IMG/VR virus record: IMGVR_UViG_3300029989_000166
Span: 1-22,048 of that record
Direction: 5' to 3' (one strand)
DNA length: 22,048 nucleotides
DNA from: a virus
Below the pieces are notes generated by a model. The model was given only the letters and a program-made list of their open reading frames with translations, was not told the DNA's origin and ran no database searches. The position numbers and the translations under genes are program-made. Shown here one piece after another: positions 6,101-14,753 of the stretch (positions are counted from its first letter, which is position 1; every line of letters begins with the position of its first letter).

Positions 6101-9088
6101 ATCACCAACACCAACTAACCCATTTGAAAAATTTCCATTCTGATACAAATTTCTACCACCAATAACCAAATTATTTACAGCAGTATCATCAGTATATTTC
6201 ACGGCTTTAATCCAATCACCCGAAACGAAACTACCCGAAGAACGTGCAGTTGTACACTTATACAAATCTCCATTATTCAGCCACAAATCAGCTGCTAAAT
6301 AAGGCGTAGTAGGTTGTGAATCGAATACAGTTCTCTTGCCATTTGCAATAGCTGTAGCCGTACCTGCTGCTGTTAGTGCTTGTTGTGTTGCAGTGTCGGC
6401 AATAACTCCCCATTCCCATGCAGATGTTGAGCCATTATACTGAAATCTCCAACATTTACCGTTGGAAGTATTTGTGTAAGTATCATTCGCATGTTGATTG
6501 CGTATCGTTTCGGTTGTCCACTCAGATGCGGGTGAATTTGTCAGCAACGCATCTACCTGTCTGAACCACGATATGATCTGACCGTCAATTTGTGCTTGCT
6601 TATCTGCTCCTACCACATCAGCATAGTTTTTTGCTTCTAAATAGGCTGCATTGGCCTTATTGGTTGCATCGGTTGCAGCTGTGCTTATTGCAGTGTCTTT
6701 TGCAGTATTAGCCTTAGTTGTAGCATCGTTATAAGCGAGTTGAACGGCTTCTGATTTTGCATCAGCGATACCGGCTCCAACTTCTTTGTAGGTTTCACCG
6801 GATTTAAACAGCACATGCGCTGCAAGCTCCATTTGCTTTGTAGTGGAATTGTATTTGAAGTAAGATGATAGGTTTCTATCCCCAATAAACAAATCGCCAT
6901 ACAGACGCATCATTGTTTTCCATTCCGAATTGTCGTAAACTCGTCCAATTTCTATCGCGTTCTTATCAATCAGGTTATAGCTATTTACACCCTGATAAAA
7001 CGTTTGTTTTCCACCGTCCACTACATTGACCTCTATAAGCGATTGGCGAGCCGTATTGGTTCTATTACCAAACTGAACTACCTGATCACCAATGGAAGCA
7101 TTTAGCGTTCCGTCAATATCTGTTTTACTGATTCGAATATAATCGGCACCAATGGATGTAACACGGCTCATGTAGTATTTAATCATGGTCATACCACTGA
7201 GCTGTTGACAGCGTATTTGGTCATCAACTACAAATTGATTGGTAATCTGTCCGTTTTTGGTGTCGAAATTAAGTTGTAAATAGCTTCCACCATCTGCAAC
7301 AGATAGCACTTCAAGATTGGCAGCCGAATATACCATTATTCCGCCCTGAAAGCGTATTTGATTTATTTGAACTTCGCTGAAGTATGCTGTTTTTCGTACA
7401 GTCATAATATCGGCTTCAATAACCGTATTACCCTGTTCATCTTCGTAGATAGCAGCACCAGCTCCCGCAAATTTATCTTGTACAAAATCGGGTGTTGCAA
7501 GATCGCGAACTACCGCCCCTTTTTGAAAGGTAATGCGTTCGGCTGCCGTATCAGGTTCTTTGGCGCTCAAAAACTCACTCTTTGAACGCAACGAAGACAT
7601 TACGTTATTATCGCTAGCAGGTCGAGCATCGTAGTTCTGAAGTATATCCACATTCCCAACTCCGGCAAGCCCTGTTTGTACAGTAGTTTGAAGCGATGAC
7701 AATGCGCCCTCGACTTTCTTTTCCCACTTTTCATCGAGGTAATTTGAAACCGTGGCACTAATCTTACCAGTGTACAAGTTCTTTTCAAGCGAAGCAATAC
7801 GAAGAAGCGATTCAATGTTCTTTTGTGGTATTTTGATAGTCACTAAATCGCCGGCTTTCAAGTCGGTTTTTCCTCGCATCCATCGGTTATCTATCTGCAC
7901 ATCGAATTTAATACGCTTACGGCTGTAGAACGATAGCCAGTCAGTTGCTTTTAGGCGTAGTTTTGCGATAGCGTTATTCACGTAGGTTGCAGGCATAATC
8001 ACACCTGTAAAGTTGAATTTATCGCCTGCCTTTGCCTTTTTCAGCGCACTTGGAACAGTCGGTTTATTTCCGGCAGCATCGGCCAGCGCTGTTTCATCTT
8101 TTTGCTCTATGAGGGTTAGTTTCTTGAGCGTATTATTCCACTGAAATTCGAACGAGCAACCCATCAAATCACCGGTCAGGAAATTTACACGTGCTTCGCT
8201 TCCAACGGCTATATCAGTTAGATTAAAATCAATATCATTGCAAATAATTTCAGCGCTATTGGCACCTCCTACACTGGTTATTGATCCCAAAAAGAATGGG
8301 AATATATCTTCGAAAACAACACGTTTTTCAACGATCCGTTTTATTTCACTTGTATTTTCTAAATATAGTTCGGGTAGCTTCAAATAACCCTGTTCGTCGG
8401 CATTGGCATTCGGAACGTTTTTATTCCCACCCACAGGATAAATGCGGGTAATGGTATCGCCCTTATCAACGTTTTGTTTGGTAACTTCATACAATCCGTT
8501 TCCCTTGCCTTGAATAAATGTCAACCCGGTTGCATTTTCTATGCGTTCAACATAGTTTATTTCCTTGTTAGCAAGTAAGAATTCAACGTTGAATTCGGTA
8601 GATAGCGTTGTAAGCACATCCCTACAACTCATAGAGCTAAACGAAATGTTTTTATAGTCAGTATCAACAATGCTTCCACGTGTCCAACCGGTGTCTATCC
8701 CCAAGGGGTTAGCAACTGTTTTATTTGTATTCCAAACAACAATATCAACGAAATCAATGAGCTTTCCGGTAAGTTGAAAAGTAGAAGCTCCTGTAAGTGG
8801 GTTGGTTATCAATTTATCGAGAAGCGTGTACAACGGATGTTCGAAAATAAGATCGTACACCCATTCGACATCCGATTTTTGGGTAAACTCATCATCTCGA
8901 TTCAACGTATAATTCACTCCATTGTATTTCAGATAATCACCGGTTTGAATATCTAGCTCGGCCTCGGCAACAATTCCGATTTGAACCTCCAAAACACCCA
9001 TGATAGCCTCTTTGTATGTTGCGCTTTTTTCTGAAATATAGCAACATACTATTTCAATATCGTTTACCAATCTATAAATACTAATCAT
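3113..9088 (-). CDS. Tail-tip / central fibre protein with duplicated carbohydrate-binding-like modules
   Basis: This is the largest protein in the window (1991 residues) and the probable host-binding tip of a siphophage tail. Residues 1 to about 430 resemble the hub domain of Tal-type tail proteins, including the segment DTITRIYPVGGNKN. Residues 520-760 form a beta-rich region with a GNRTNTARQ motif seen in tail-tip proteins. Ala-rich helical stretches (from about 775, 1140 and 1285) alternate with two copies of a jelly-roll-like module beginning GGRNLYxNG (about residues 970-1130 and 1450-1610). There are also two helical SxSE units (DGVISTSEA near 1172, DDIISPSEK near 1345) and the phage motif TPYLAADLWLNNGDLYKCT near 935. 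The C-terminal 350 residues are unique beta-rich sequence and probably the receptor-binding end. It overlaps the distal tail gene by 8 nt. I see no lytic domain. Confidence 0.85.
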   Translation of the reverse strand: MISIYRLVNDIEIVCCYISEKSATYKEAIMGVLEVQIGIVAEAELDIQTGDYLKYNGVNYTLNRDDEFTQKSDVEWVYDLIFEHPLYTLLDKLITNPLTGASTFQLTGKLIDFVDIVVWNTNKTVANPLGIDTGWTRGSIVDTDYKNISFSSMSCRDVLTTLSTEFNVEFLLANKEINYVERIENATGLTFIQGKGNGLYEVTKQNVDKGDTITRIYPVGGNKNVPNANADEQGYLKLPELYLENTSEIKRIVEKRVVFEDIFPFFLGSITSVGGANSAEIICNDIDFNLTDIAVGSEARVNFLTGDLMGCSFEFQWNNTLKKLTLIEQKDETALADAAGNKPTVPSALKKAKAGDKFNFTGVIMPATYVNNAIAKLRLKATDWLSFYSRKRIKFDVQIDNRWMRGKTDLKAGDLVTIKIPQKNIESLLRIASLEKNLYTGKISATVSNYLDEKWEKKVEGALSSLQTTVQTGLAGVGNVDILQNYDARPASDNNVMSSLRSKSEFLSAKEPDTAAERITFQKGAVVRDLATPDFVQDKFAGAGAAIYEDEQGNTVIEADIMTVRKTAYFSEVQINQIRFQGGIMVYSAANLEVLSVADGGSYLQLNFDTKNGQITNQFVVDDQIRCQQLSGMTMIKYYMSRVTSIGADYIRISKTDIDGTLNASIGDQVVQFGNRTNTARQSLIEVNVVDGGKQTFYQGVNSYNLIDKNAIEIGRVYDNSEWKTMMRLYGDLFIGDRNLSSYFKYNSTTKQMELAAHVLFKSGETYKEVGAGIADAKSEAVQLAYNDATTKANTAKDTAISTAATDATNKANAAYLEAKNYADVVGADKQAQIDGQIISWFRQVDALLTNSPASEWTTETIRNQHANDTYTNTSNGKCWRFQYNGSTSAWEWGVIADTATQQALTAAGTATAIANGKRTVFDSQPTTPYLAADLWLNNGDLYKCTTARSSGSFVSGDWIKAVKYTDDTAVNNLVIGGRNLYQNGNFSNGLVGVGDVFSPGTIREVVTDSVFGHAFKFSAHTRFRGLVLGGIKAGDFVTISFWIKSTTPISGGIGFSGIGNDNASRVMMDNSFVPISSSWQRFTSTQKAINDEFDGETLYILSTQDDSNPLYITNIQFEIGNKATDYNPAKEDFEIKITEAKQAADNAQSTANAANSSVSSLNTYVDGSFKDGVISTSEAQAIEKYKNQVTKDFNDLVAGYNVIYSNSYLIGSAKTDLLNAKVTMSGAKDNLLASINNAIADGKTTVSEKADVDNKYSAWDSSYSSYKSKLELANKSIQSNLDSLANNAASTAQSNAINTASADATSKANAAQASATAVANAAQSTANSAVSAAATAISLIADMASDDIISPSEKPALLKEWLVIVTEKPLNLSQAYTFAIPTTAYSNAYDALNTFIGSNLNDVTTSWALGNGNGSVLRVRFNSYYTERTNLLNSIATKGKDLAIAAQSTVDNLQVGGRNLYRNGDYSNGLFNVGGSFGGGTIREVINDSRFGKALRVSSNIRLGQPIFAGIKQGELLTFSFYSKATTPVVITFVGVGYDSGNPIGIGLSLNKSFALSTSWNKCTYTWAASADQIDSQNFYFYLPDGDSNPIYFANVQLERGNRATDWKMAVEDDYVKNAIKGSASINGGLVLGNVMAVTDENGNVMAGMNGLAGAQYPIWSGAPNASNANFSVDRYGNLKAFSGQFGNFMIENGALVGYANNTEKVRLHTGVLPTLDSLVNANWVRCALEFNTSGVIGGVVNDFHNDLFVDTVYYTVTGYLSIPSNTNVKFHAQIIDTVSASPPDGIEISDFIQMVKVYNSGGSLVATNYLDGANVYLSAGTYLVKYTFQVGVNFIGQTSADIVVVSDSNAWMEYQGGITRLEMANDGFFMYYNATEYFYFKQGVGKFEKGFTDSPGVLATGSVASGSTHSNKWGAKKCLDTVYVTKGGTGIYYVPHLGGANYTVQLTCLADNVIARVTSRGTNTFTVTIRNMSGTLTDAAFDYTIYGAN
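4248..4738 (-). repeat. Second copy of the duplicated jelly-roll-like module in the fibre gene
   Basis: This segment encodes VGGRNLYRNGDYSNGL, then GGGTIREVINDSRFG, through to VQLERGNRATDW. It matches the segment at 5689-6180 residue for residue in many places, and the DNA is recognisably related, for example CCTCTCTGATAGTTCCA here against CCTCTCTAATTGTTCCA in the other copy. The two copies start about 1440 bases apart and are nearly equal in length. Confidence 0.75.
5689..6180 (-). repeat. First copy of the duplicated jelly-roll-like module in the fibre gene
   Basis: This segment encodes IGGRNLYQNGNFSNGL, then SPGTIREVVTDSVFG, through to IQFEIGNKATDYNP. The fold call (CBM4/9-like jelly roll) rests on the NL..NG.FSNG opening, which is common in phage fibre proteins. 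It is a diverged duplicate of 4248-4738. Confidence 0.75.
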
Positions 9089-9863
9089 TGAGTGATGCTT
9101 TTAGAGTGAATTTTAGCAGATTATCAGCTACAAACTGCGCCTTAAACCCTTCTTTAAAATATAGCTGAACACTTGAATTGTCAGGGAGTATCAATGTTCT
9201 AAACCCTGATTTGTAGCAGAGAGAATGCAGTTGGCAGATGTTAGTGTACAGCTGGGCAATACTGTCGGCTTTTGCAAAACAGGTTAGCGTAATGCTTCGA
9301 AGTTCCCGGTACTGTGCTTTAGTGTACAATTCAGTAGTGCTTATCTCAATACGGTTGGCAATGTCGCGAAGTCCTTCCGTTTTTGAAATCGTAAGTCCAA
9401 AATCGGCTTGTAGATTATAATTATCCAGTCGAAAGGATCCTGAATTAGATGCAATTACTGTCAATGGTTTAAAAATATATGCATCTTGCCAAAAATTAGC
9501 GGAAATAGTAGCTACCAAATCATATTCAACCACTTTTATATCCGATCGGCAAATAACATTGAAACTATCATAATCGAATGATAATACAGTACAGCTAATA
9601 CAGGCCGTTTTAAAGGCGTTTATTAGATTTACAAGGGTTTGCTTGTCTGAGGCATGAATAACGACGTTTAGCCCCAATTCCCGCCCATCTAGCTCTATAT
9701 CTTCGGCGCTTACAAATGGCTCGATAGAAGTTCCCCAATTATACTCGGTTTGGCCTTTACGCTTTGGCATATCAAAAATACCTTCAAGAGCAATGCCCGG
9801 ACCTTTAGTCACCGGCATTGCTCCGAAAGTAAGTATATCCACATTGTTGAGTTTATAGCTCAT
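9081..9863 (-). CDS. Distal tail protein (Dit-like)
   Basis: The 260-residue protein lies between tape measure and tail-tip genes, the position of the distal tail protein that joins tail tube to tip. The N-terminal half has the features of a Dit ring domain (an early beta-rich part, then LNVVIHASDKQTLVNLINAF and a cysteine-containing strand region). The C-terminal half repeats a similar pattern (ELRSITLTCFAKADSIAQLY), suggesting two related beta domains. Its start lies inside the end of the 164-residue gene (11-nt overlap), and its stop overlaps the fibre gene. The role is assigned mainly from synteny and length. Confidence 0.7.
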   Translation of the reverse strand: MSYKLNNVDILTFGAMPVTKGPGIALEGIFDMPKRKGQTEYNWGTSIEPFVSAEDIELDGRELGLNVVIHASDKQTLVNLINAFKTACISCTVLSFDYDSFNVICRSDIKVVEYDLVATISANFWQDAYIFKPLTVIASNSGSFRLDNYNLQADFGLTISKTEGLRDIANRIEISTTELYTKAQYRELRSITLTCFAKADSIAQLYTNICQLHSLCYKSGFRTLILPDNSSVQLYFKEGFKAQFVADNLLKFTLKASLND

Positions 9864-10347
9864 ATGTTTCTCTATTTTTTATGTTTAGTTTGGTTTCTCC
9901 ACGAGTAGTGGCATTCGAATACAAGTTCACGATCACACGTGCGTTTTCGGTGGCTGTAACGAAGACCTGAGCATCGTCTAGGGCATCAATCACAACAAAT
10001 GCATTCCCCGAAGCTTTGACAATCAAAAACGCTTTGTGCTTAGCATAAATACGAGATACAGCGTAATCGGTAAGCGTAACCTCAAAATCACACTTACCAA
10101 GTAAAACCAATCTTTCAGGATTTCGAACCACACGTTTTCGGTCAACGAATACACCTTGTTGAAGAAGATCTTCCTGATACTTTTTCATGTATTCTAAACA
10201 TGGGAAATTAGTTGCCAGGCAAAAATCTATTCTATCGTAGAATGTTTTAATCAGATCCTCGATTGTTTTTGACTTTTTCAATTGCTTACGGCCATCGGTA
10301 CACCCTTTGAGTGCTTTCGATTCTTCTATCAAATAGTTTAGTTCCAT
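9853..10347 (-). CDS. Conserved Bacteroidota phage tail-region protein, function unknown
   Basis: The 164-residue product lies 3 nt after the tape measure stop and overlaps the Dit gene. The N-terminal 75 residues are helical, with the pattern KTFYDRIDFCLATNFPCLEYM then QGVFVDRKRV, a pattern I have seen at this position in other Bacteroidota siphophages. Residues about 90-150 form short alternating strands (AFLIVKASGNAFVVIDALDD, then AQVFVTATENARVIVNLY), with polar turns at regular spacing of roughly 16-18 residues, like a small beta-solenoid. A structural or tip-assembly role is likely from position. No enzyme motif is visible. Confidence 0.65.
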   Translation of the reverse strand: MELNYLIEESKALKGCTDGRKQLKKSKTIEDLIKTFYDRIDFCLATNFPCLEYMKKYQEDLLQQGVFVDRKRVVRNPERLVLLGKCDFEVTLTDYAVSRIYAKHKAFLIVKASGNAFVVIDALDDAQVFVTATENARVIVNLYSNATTRGETKLNIKNRETYEL

Positions 10348-10350
10348 AGT

Positions 10351-13300
10351 TTATCCCCTGCTTCGGGTTCCTTTAGTATTATTATTAATTGCTGTTAGTT
10401 CATCTTTCAATTCTTTAATTGAATCGCTAAGGCCATCTGTATTATCGGCTGATCTTTTCGTATTAAGCTCTATCTTACGAGTATTTTCCATAATTACTCC
10501 AACCGAAGCGCTTATATCAACCGTTTTGGCCTGATCCACTTTATTGCCATACAAAAGCCATTCTTTGATCGAACGAATATCGAGCGAAGTCATCGTCCAA
10601 AGTCCAACAAGCTGTGAAGCTGTTGCCTCGGTAGTAGCTGCAGAAAGTTGTCCGGTTACGCCTGATTTTTTCGAATCTTCCAAATACGGGTCGAGTGCGT
10701 TTTTATATTGAGCCGCTTTGGCGTCGAGTGCGTTGGTAAGTACGTCAATAGCTGCCTGCTCTGATTGGGAGATAGTGCCATCTTCCATGGCCGAAGCTAT
10801 GGAGTTCATAATTCCGGTAACTTCCGGTTGAAGCTTATTTTTAAGTTGATCTATCAAAGCGGTTTTTATCCAACCTCTTACAACTTCAAATGATTTCTTT
10901 GCCTGATCTTCTCCACTACTCCACACATCTGCATAAGCATTGGCGAGTGAGTCAATAGCAGACATTACATCGGTACCGGTTAGTGCTTCGATATACGAAT
11001 CTTTTAGCTCCTCAATCTTTTTCTTATTTGCATCGATTGTATCCTCGTAATTAGCAATTGCTCCACTATCCACTTTTTTCTTTGAATTCTCAGCAGTGAT
11101 TTGTTTTGCAATTGCCTCGTTTTGAGCTTTCAGATTTTCCATTTCGGAAGTTACCAACTGAGCCTTTGTTGTCGAAAATGCTTTAGTGATTGAATCCTCC
11201 AAATCATCATACGATTTCTTCAGCGAATCGATAAGCCCCTGTTGTTTCTTAATCTCCTTTTCAGCCGCCTTTGTTTTTGAGTCGAAAAGTTTAAACCCAT
11301 TGACAAGCATATCAACAGAACCCTGAATAATTTGCATAGGATTTCCCGAAGCAATACCCATGGCAAGGGTGGCAGCTCCGCCAACCATTCCCATCACTTC
11401 ATCAGCCGTTTTTTTCTGATCGTCGGTAAGCATACCTAAATCACTCAACCCACCAACAACAGATCCGAGTATCTGCTGAACACCATTCAAAGCAGCACCG
11501 GCAGCGCCAGCCATCGAAGCGGTAGCACTTGCAGCCTCAGTTTCTAGTTTTGCTAAATCGGCTGTTGATGTTTTAGGGTCAAGTTGTCCCGCTTTTAAAG
11601 CTGCGCCGGCTTTTGTATTACCCGAAATAGCATTACCAAGTTGGGCAAATGGATTATTTTGGTTTTTATTTCCGGCAACAGTCGTTTGAGCTGAATTAAT
11701 ATCAGCAAGCATTTTCTTTGCAGTTTCAGAAGACAGTTTTCCGGCAGCTTCTTCGGCTACTATCCTGGCCTTGATATCAGCAATAAGTTTTTCTGTAGTT
11801 TCTTTCGAAGCCTGTAGTTTATCATTGGTAGCAGCTTTGTAAAGGTCAGTTTCTTGAATTTTAGCGGCTGTAAGTTCGCTTATTTTTTTGTCGCGTTCCA
11901 TCGTGGCAATCCCGGCAGCAGCTAGTTCTCCACTCTGCACTAGTTTTACAATATCTTCGTTGTAATTAGTTTCAACCTTTACACGCTCATCGGCATACTG
12001 CAAAGCGATTTTAGCCATTTCTTCACCCCATAATCTTGTGGCTTCGGCTTTCTTTTCGCCATAGGCGTTTACTATATTAAGTTCGGCAGCACCTAGTTTA
12101 GACCCTAATTCATGCTTAGGGTCTATCGTGTTAAGCGATGATTTAATATCACCCGAATCAGTAGAAAGGGGTTTAAAATTCTTATCACCACGGTGAGCTT
12201 TGTTATACGCATCAATTATTGAAACCTCTTTATCAGTGACTTTTTGTACCTCTTCGTTTTTTTCAAGCTCAATTTGTGCAAGTCGTGTTTGAAGATTATC
12301 TTCCGAATTTTTAAGCAGAAGATTGGCTGTTTGGTTTTGTAAATCCAACAATAAACCCTGTAAGTCTTGTTTAGCATTGTACTCTCCGTCTCCCTCTCTT
12401 TGAGCTTGCCTTTCGGCAGCAATGCGTGCTTTCTTCTCAGCAGCTAAACGTGCTTTAAGTTGAGCCGGAGTTTCTGAAACAGTAGGTTTTTCTTTTACTA
12501 CCGATTGAGTAGTAGCAGATCCAAATTTTACTTCAGCGTCTTTCTGAACTTCTGTAAATAGTCCTTTTGCTTGCTTTGCCTTTCCAAGTAGATTCTTTAG
12601 TTCATTATCCACATAAGTAGTAGTTCCACCAAACTGACCTTGTTGTTGATAAACTGTTTCGTCAAATAATTTCAGAAATGATTCTTTTACTGATCCACCA
12701 TTTTGAATTACGCCCTTAATTTGAGCTAAAAGTTCCAATGATTGTTTGCTGTCTTTCCCAAATTTAGCATCAATAAGAGCTTTTACTTTTGCGGTAACGT
12801 CTCCTTGTGTTTTTGCCAAATCATTTGAAGCGTCAGCCGTAGCCGTTGTCATAGCTCGTGCTCGTGCTGACTTTATTATTTCCTCGGTAATGGTTCGCTG
12901 AGCAAGTGCAACGTTATTCAACGCCGTTTTTTCATCGCCTAAGCCTTTCAGATATTGGCCGTATTGCGACATAATAGCATCCTTGGCACTCTTATACTCC
13001 TCAGTGCCTTTTTTAGCCGCTTTGAGCCTAGCAAATAGAGTATCGACCTGTATTACCTCCCCACGGATAGACGTTTCTGTATTTTGAGCCGTTTCGTTTA
13101 GTTTTTCGTGGGCTTTTTGTGCTTCTGTTGTACGAGTAGCTAAATAATAAATTCCTCCGGCCAATGCAGCTATCGCAACTGCAGCAGCAACGTAAGGGTT
13201 AGTAAGCATTGTTTTGTTGAGTAAACTTTGAGCAGCTGTACGAACTTCCAATGCTGATATTTCGGCAATTTCGGAGGCGGTAAGCGTTACGTTTGCAGCA

Positions 13301-14229
13301 ATAAGGCCACCATTAGCAGCAACGGCCAACGCTTTGTTGGCAATGCTTACCTGTTCGGCTACATTGGCAATGATAAGCCCGGCTCTGTACGCTCCATAAG
13401 TACCAACTAGGCCAATAATTACTTTACCTACTGTTTCGTAGTTCTCAATGAGTAATGAACCCATACCTACAGCATCATAAAGTACACCTTTGTTAGCTGT
13501 ACCCATTTCGTTATACATCATTGCTAGTTTATCCTCAAGGTTAGAAATCTCACCTGTGAGGCTTTCGGATATTTTCGCATTTGCTCCGGTAACACCTTTC
13601 AAGTCACCAAGAGAAAGGATATACTTTTGAATTGCTGAGTTGGTGTTATCAACTGTAGTTTGTTGTTCTTTGAACGAGAATGTAACTTTATCACCATTGG
13701 CCGATGCTTTGATACCAAACTCTTTCAATCGTTCGAACTGTCCGGTTTGTGCGTCGAGAAGCGCTTCTGCAAGTTGGTCGAATGATTTACCGGTGGAGCT
13801 GGCAAGGTCGCCAAGTTTTACAAGTTCTTCACGAGTTGGAACAAAGCCCTGGTTAGCCATTTTTATAAAGGCAGCTGTCACCTCATCCAATTGAAATGGA
13901 GTTGTAGCAGCAAACTGAGCTATCATGTCAAGCGCATCGTTTCCGGCATCGTTTCCAAGCGTATTGCGAAGTACGATTCCGAACTTCTCAAACTTGGCTG
14001 TAGTATCAAGAATATCCTTTCCTAGCATACCGAGCGCAGCGGTACCACCAATAGCACCGAGCGCAGTACCTACACCGACAAAACTATCTTTCATTTTATC
14101 GCCCTCTTTAACGGCATCTGTGCTAAAGCTCTTGATTATATTTGAGGCTTCTTTTGCGTCATTTCGTAGCCCGGAATTGTCTATTCCACTGGCGAAAAAC
14201 AATGCTCCATCTTGATTTTGTATACCCAT
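10351..14229 (-). CDS. Tail tape measure protein
   Basis: The 1292-residue protein sets tail length and probably takes part in DNA ejection. Residues about 45-240 match the tape-measure N-terminal domain, including FGIVLRNTLGND, AATTPFQLDEVTAAFIKMAN and FDQLAEALLDAQTGQFERLK. Hydrophobic segments lie near 265-295 and 345-365 (VAAAVAIAALAGGIYYL). Long Lys/Ala/Glu-rich coiled-coil stretches fill 370-830 and 1000-1110. Another hydrophobic patch lies near 915-985. At about 0.15 nm per residue the tail would be near 190 nm. A strong terminator lies just upstream, so it probably has its own promoter (TATATTTTA at 14254-14246). Confidence 0.92.
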   Translation of the reverse strand: MGIQNQDGALFFASGIDNSGLRNDAKEASNIIKSFSTDAVKEGDKMKDSFVGVGTALGAIGGTAALGMLGKDILDTTAKFEKFGIVLRNTLGNDAGNDALDMIAQFAATTPFQLDEVTAAFIKMANQGFVPTREELVKLGDLASSTGKSFDQLAEALLDAQTGQFERLKEFGIKASANGDKVTFSFKEQQTTVDNTNSAIQKYILSLGDLKGVTGANAKISESLTGEISNLEDKLAMMYNEMGTANKGVLYDAVGMGSLLIENYETVGKVIIGLVGTYGAYRAGLIIANVAEQVSIANKALAVAANGGLIAANVTLTASEIAEISALEVRTAAQSLLNKTMLTNPYVAAAVAIAALAGGIYYLATRTTEAQKAHEKLNETAQNTETSIRGEVIQVDTLFARLKAAKKGTEEYKSAKDAIMSQYGQYLKGLGDEKTALNNVALAQRTITEEIIKSARARAMTTATADASNDLAKTQGDVTAKVKALIDAKFGKDSKQSLELLAQIKGVIQNGGSVKESFLKLFDETVYQQQGQFGGTTTYVDNELKNLLGKAKQAKGLFTEVQKDAEVKFGSATTQSVVKEKPTVSETPAQLKARLAAEKKARIAAERQAQREGDGEYNAKQDLQGLLLDLQNQTANLLLKNSEDNLQTRLAQIELEKNEEVQKVTDKEVSIIDAYNKAHRGDKNFKPLSTDSGDIKSSLNTIDPKHELGSKLGAAELNIVNAYGEKKAEATRLWGEEMAKIALQYADERVKVETNYNEDIVKLVQSGELAAAGIATMERDKKISELTAAKIQETDLYKAATNDKLQASKETTEKLIADIKARIVAEEAAGKLSSETAKKMLADINSAQTTVAGNKNQNNPFAQLGNAISGNTKAGAALKAGQLDPKTSTADLAKLETEAASATASMAGAAGAALNGVQQILGSVVGGLSDLGMLTDDQKKTADEVMGMVGGAATLAMGIASGNPMQIIQGSVDMLVNGFKLFDSKTKAAEKEIKKQQGLIDSLKKSYDDLEDSITKAFSTTKAQLVTSEMENLKAQNEAIAKQITAENSKKKVDSGAIANYEDTIDANKKKIEELKDSYIEALTGTDVMSAIDSLANAYADVWSSGEDQAKKSFEVVRGWIKTALIDQLKNKLQPEVTGIMNSIASAMEDGTISQSEQAAIDVLTNALDAKAAQYKNALDPYLEDSKKSGVTGQLSAATTEATASQLVGLWTMTSLDIRSIKEWLLYGNKVDQAKTVDISASVGVIMENTRKIELNTKRSADNTDGLSDSIKELKDELTAINNNTKGTRSRG

Positions 14230-14245
14230 TTTTCAGCGTTTATAC

Positions 14246-14254
14246 TAAAATATA
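14246..14254 (-). promoter_or_regulatory. Putative phage promoter element (TATATTTTA) before the tape measure gene
   Basis: On the minus strand TATATTTTA reads from 14254 to 14246, 16 nt before the tape measure ATG. The same 9-mer precedes three other units (14754-14762, 17225-17233, 17253-17261). It starts right at the base of the long terminator hairpin, as expected where transcription must restart. Confidence 0.4.
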
Positions 14255-14305
14255 ATTGCACAAAAAAAGTCCTCGTTTCACAACGAAGACTTTTTTTGTG
14301 CAATT
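14254..14305. terminator. Very long hairpin terminator before the tape measure gene
   Basis: The left arm 14254-14277 and right arm 14282-14305 pair over 18 bp (AATTGCAC, then A7/T7, then GTC/GAC), one C/A mismatch at 14272/14287, and 5 more bp (TCGTT/AACGA), closed by a TCAC loop. The A7/T7 tracts inside the stem supply the U-tract for either strand. It lies 19 nt beyond the stop of the exported-protein gene and isolates that unit from the tape measure gene. Confidence 0.85.
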
Positions 14306-14323
14306 TAAACTCAAACTATGAAA

Positions 14324-14701
14324 TCACACATCATTTTTGACAAAATCATCATTCAAATAACCACTAATTTTATATCGTATCGGCTTACCGTAATCATTCA
14401 ATGATAGAATACTGTATTTGTTTAAGCCAATTTTACTGTAACTACATAAACCATAATCAGGGTTTCGATAGGCATCGACAAAGGCAATTTTTTGCACAAT
14501 AAGCTTTTCGAATGGCATGATATCGGTCTGTACTTGCACTACCTGAGTAGTAAGGTTAGAAACGATAGCGTTTGCCTGAATTTGGTAATCATGTTGCTGT
14601 ACTCCGAAAATCTGCAACTGGTCTGTTTGGTGGTAAGTACCACTCGCATTCGTAGCCATGAATCCAATCAGCGCTACGCAAATCAATAAAAATCTTTTCA
14701 T
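14324..14701 (-). CDS. Small exported protein of unknown function
   Basis: The 125-residue product has a clear signal peptide: MKR, a hydrophobic core, and ATNASG with likely cleavage near residues 19-21. It lacks a lipobox, so it should be periplasmic or secreted. The mature part is polar with a single Cys in LCSYSK; I recognise no family. It follows the unusual tRNA gene, has a putative promoter about 50 nt upstream (14754-14762), and ends at a strong terminator. A separately transcribed small secreted protein inside a late block fits a moron or an accessory lysis factor; the sequence does not tell which. Confidence 0.6.
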   Translation of the reverse strand: MKRFLLICVALIGFMATNASGTYHQTDQLQIFGVQQHDYQIQANAIVSNLTTQVVQVQTDIMPFEKLIVQKIAFVDAYRNPDYGLCSYSKIGLNKYSILSLNDYGKPIRYKISGYLNDDFVKNDV

Positions 14702-14753
14702 AAATTTTTGTTTTAAATGAATAATAGAAAATTCAATAAGTTACTATGGACTT

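Noticed and set aside
3113-9088. Diversity-generating retroelement acting on the tail fibre gene
   Set aside because: No template/variable repeat pair with adenine-directed changes and no reverse transcriptase frame is present; the internal repeat is an ordinary diverged module duplication.
13640-14215. Two plus-strand open frames of 84 and 96 codons opposite the tape measure gene
   Set aside because: They are antisense shadows of the tape measure coding sequence, with Ser/Pro-rich composition typical of reversed reading and no start context of their own.
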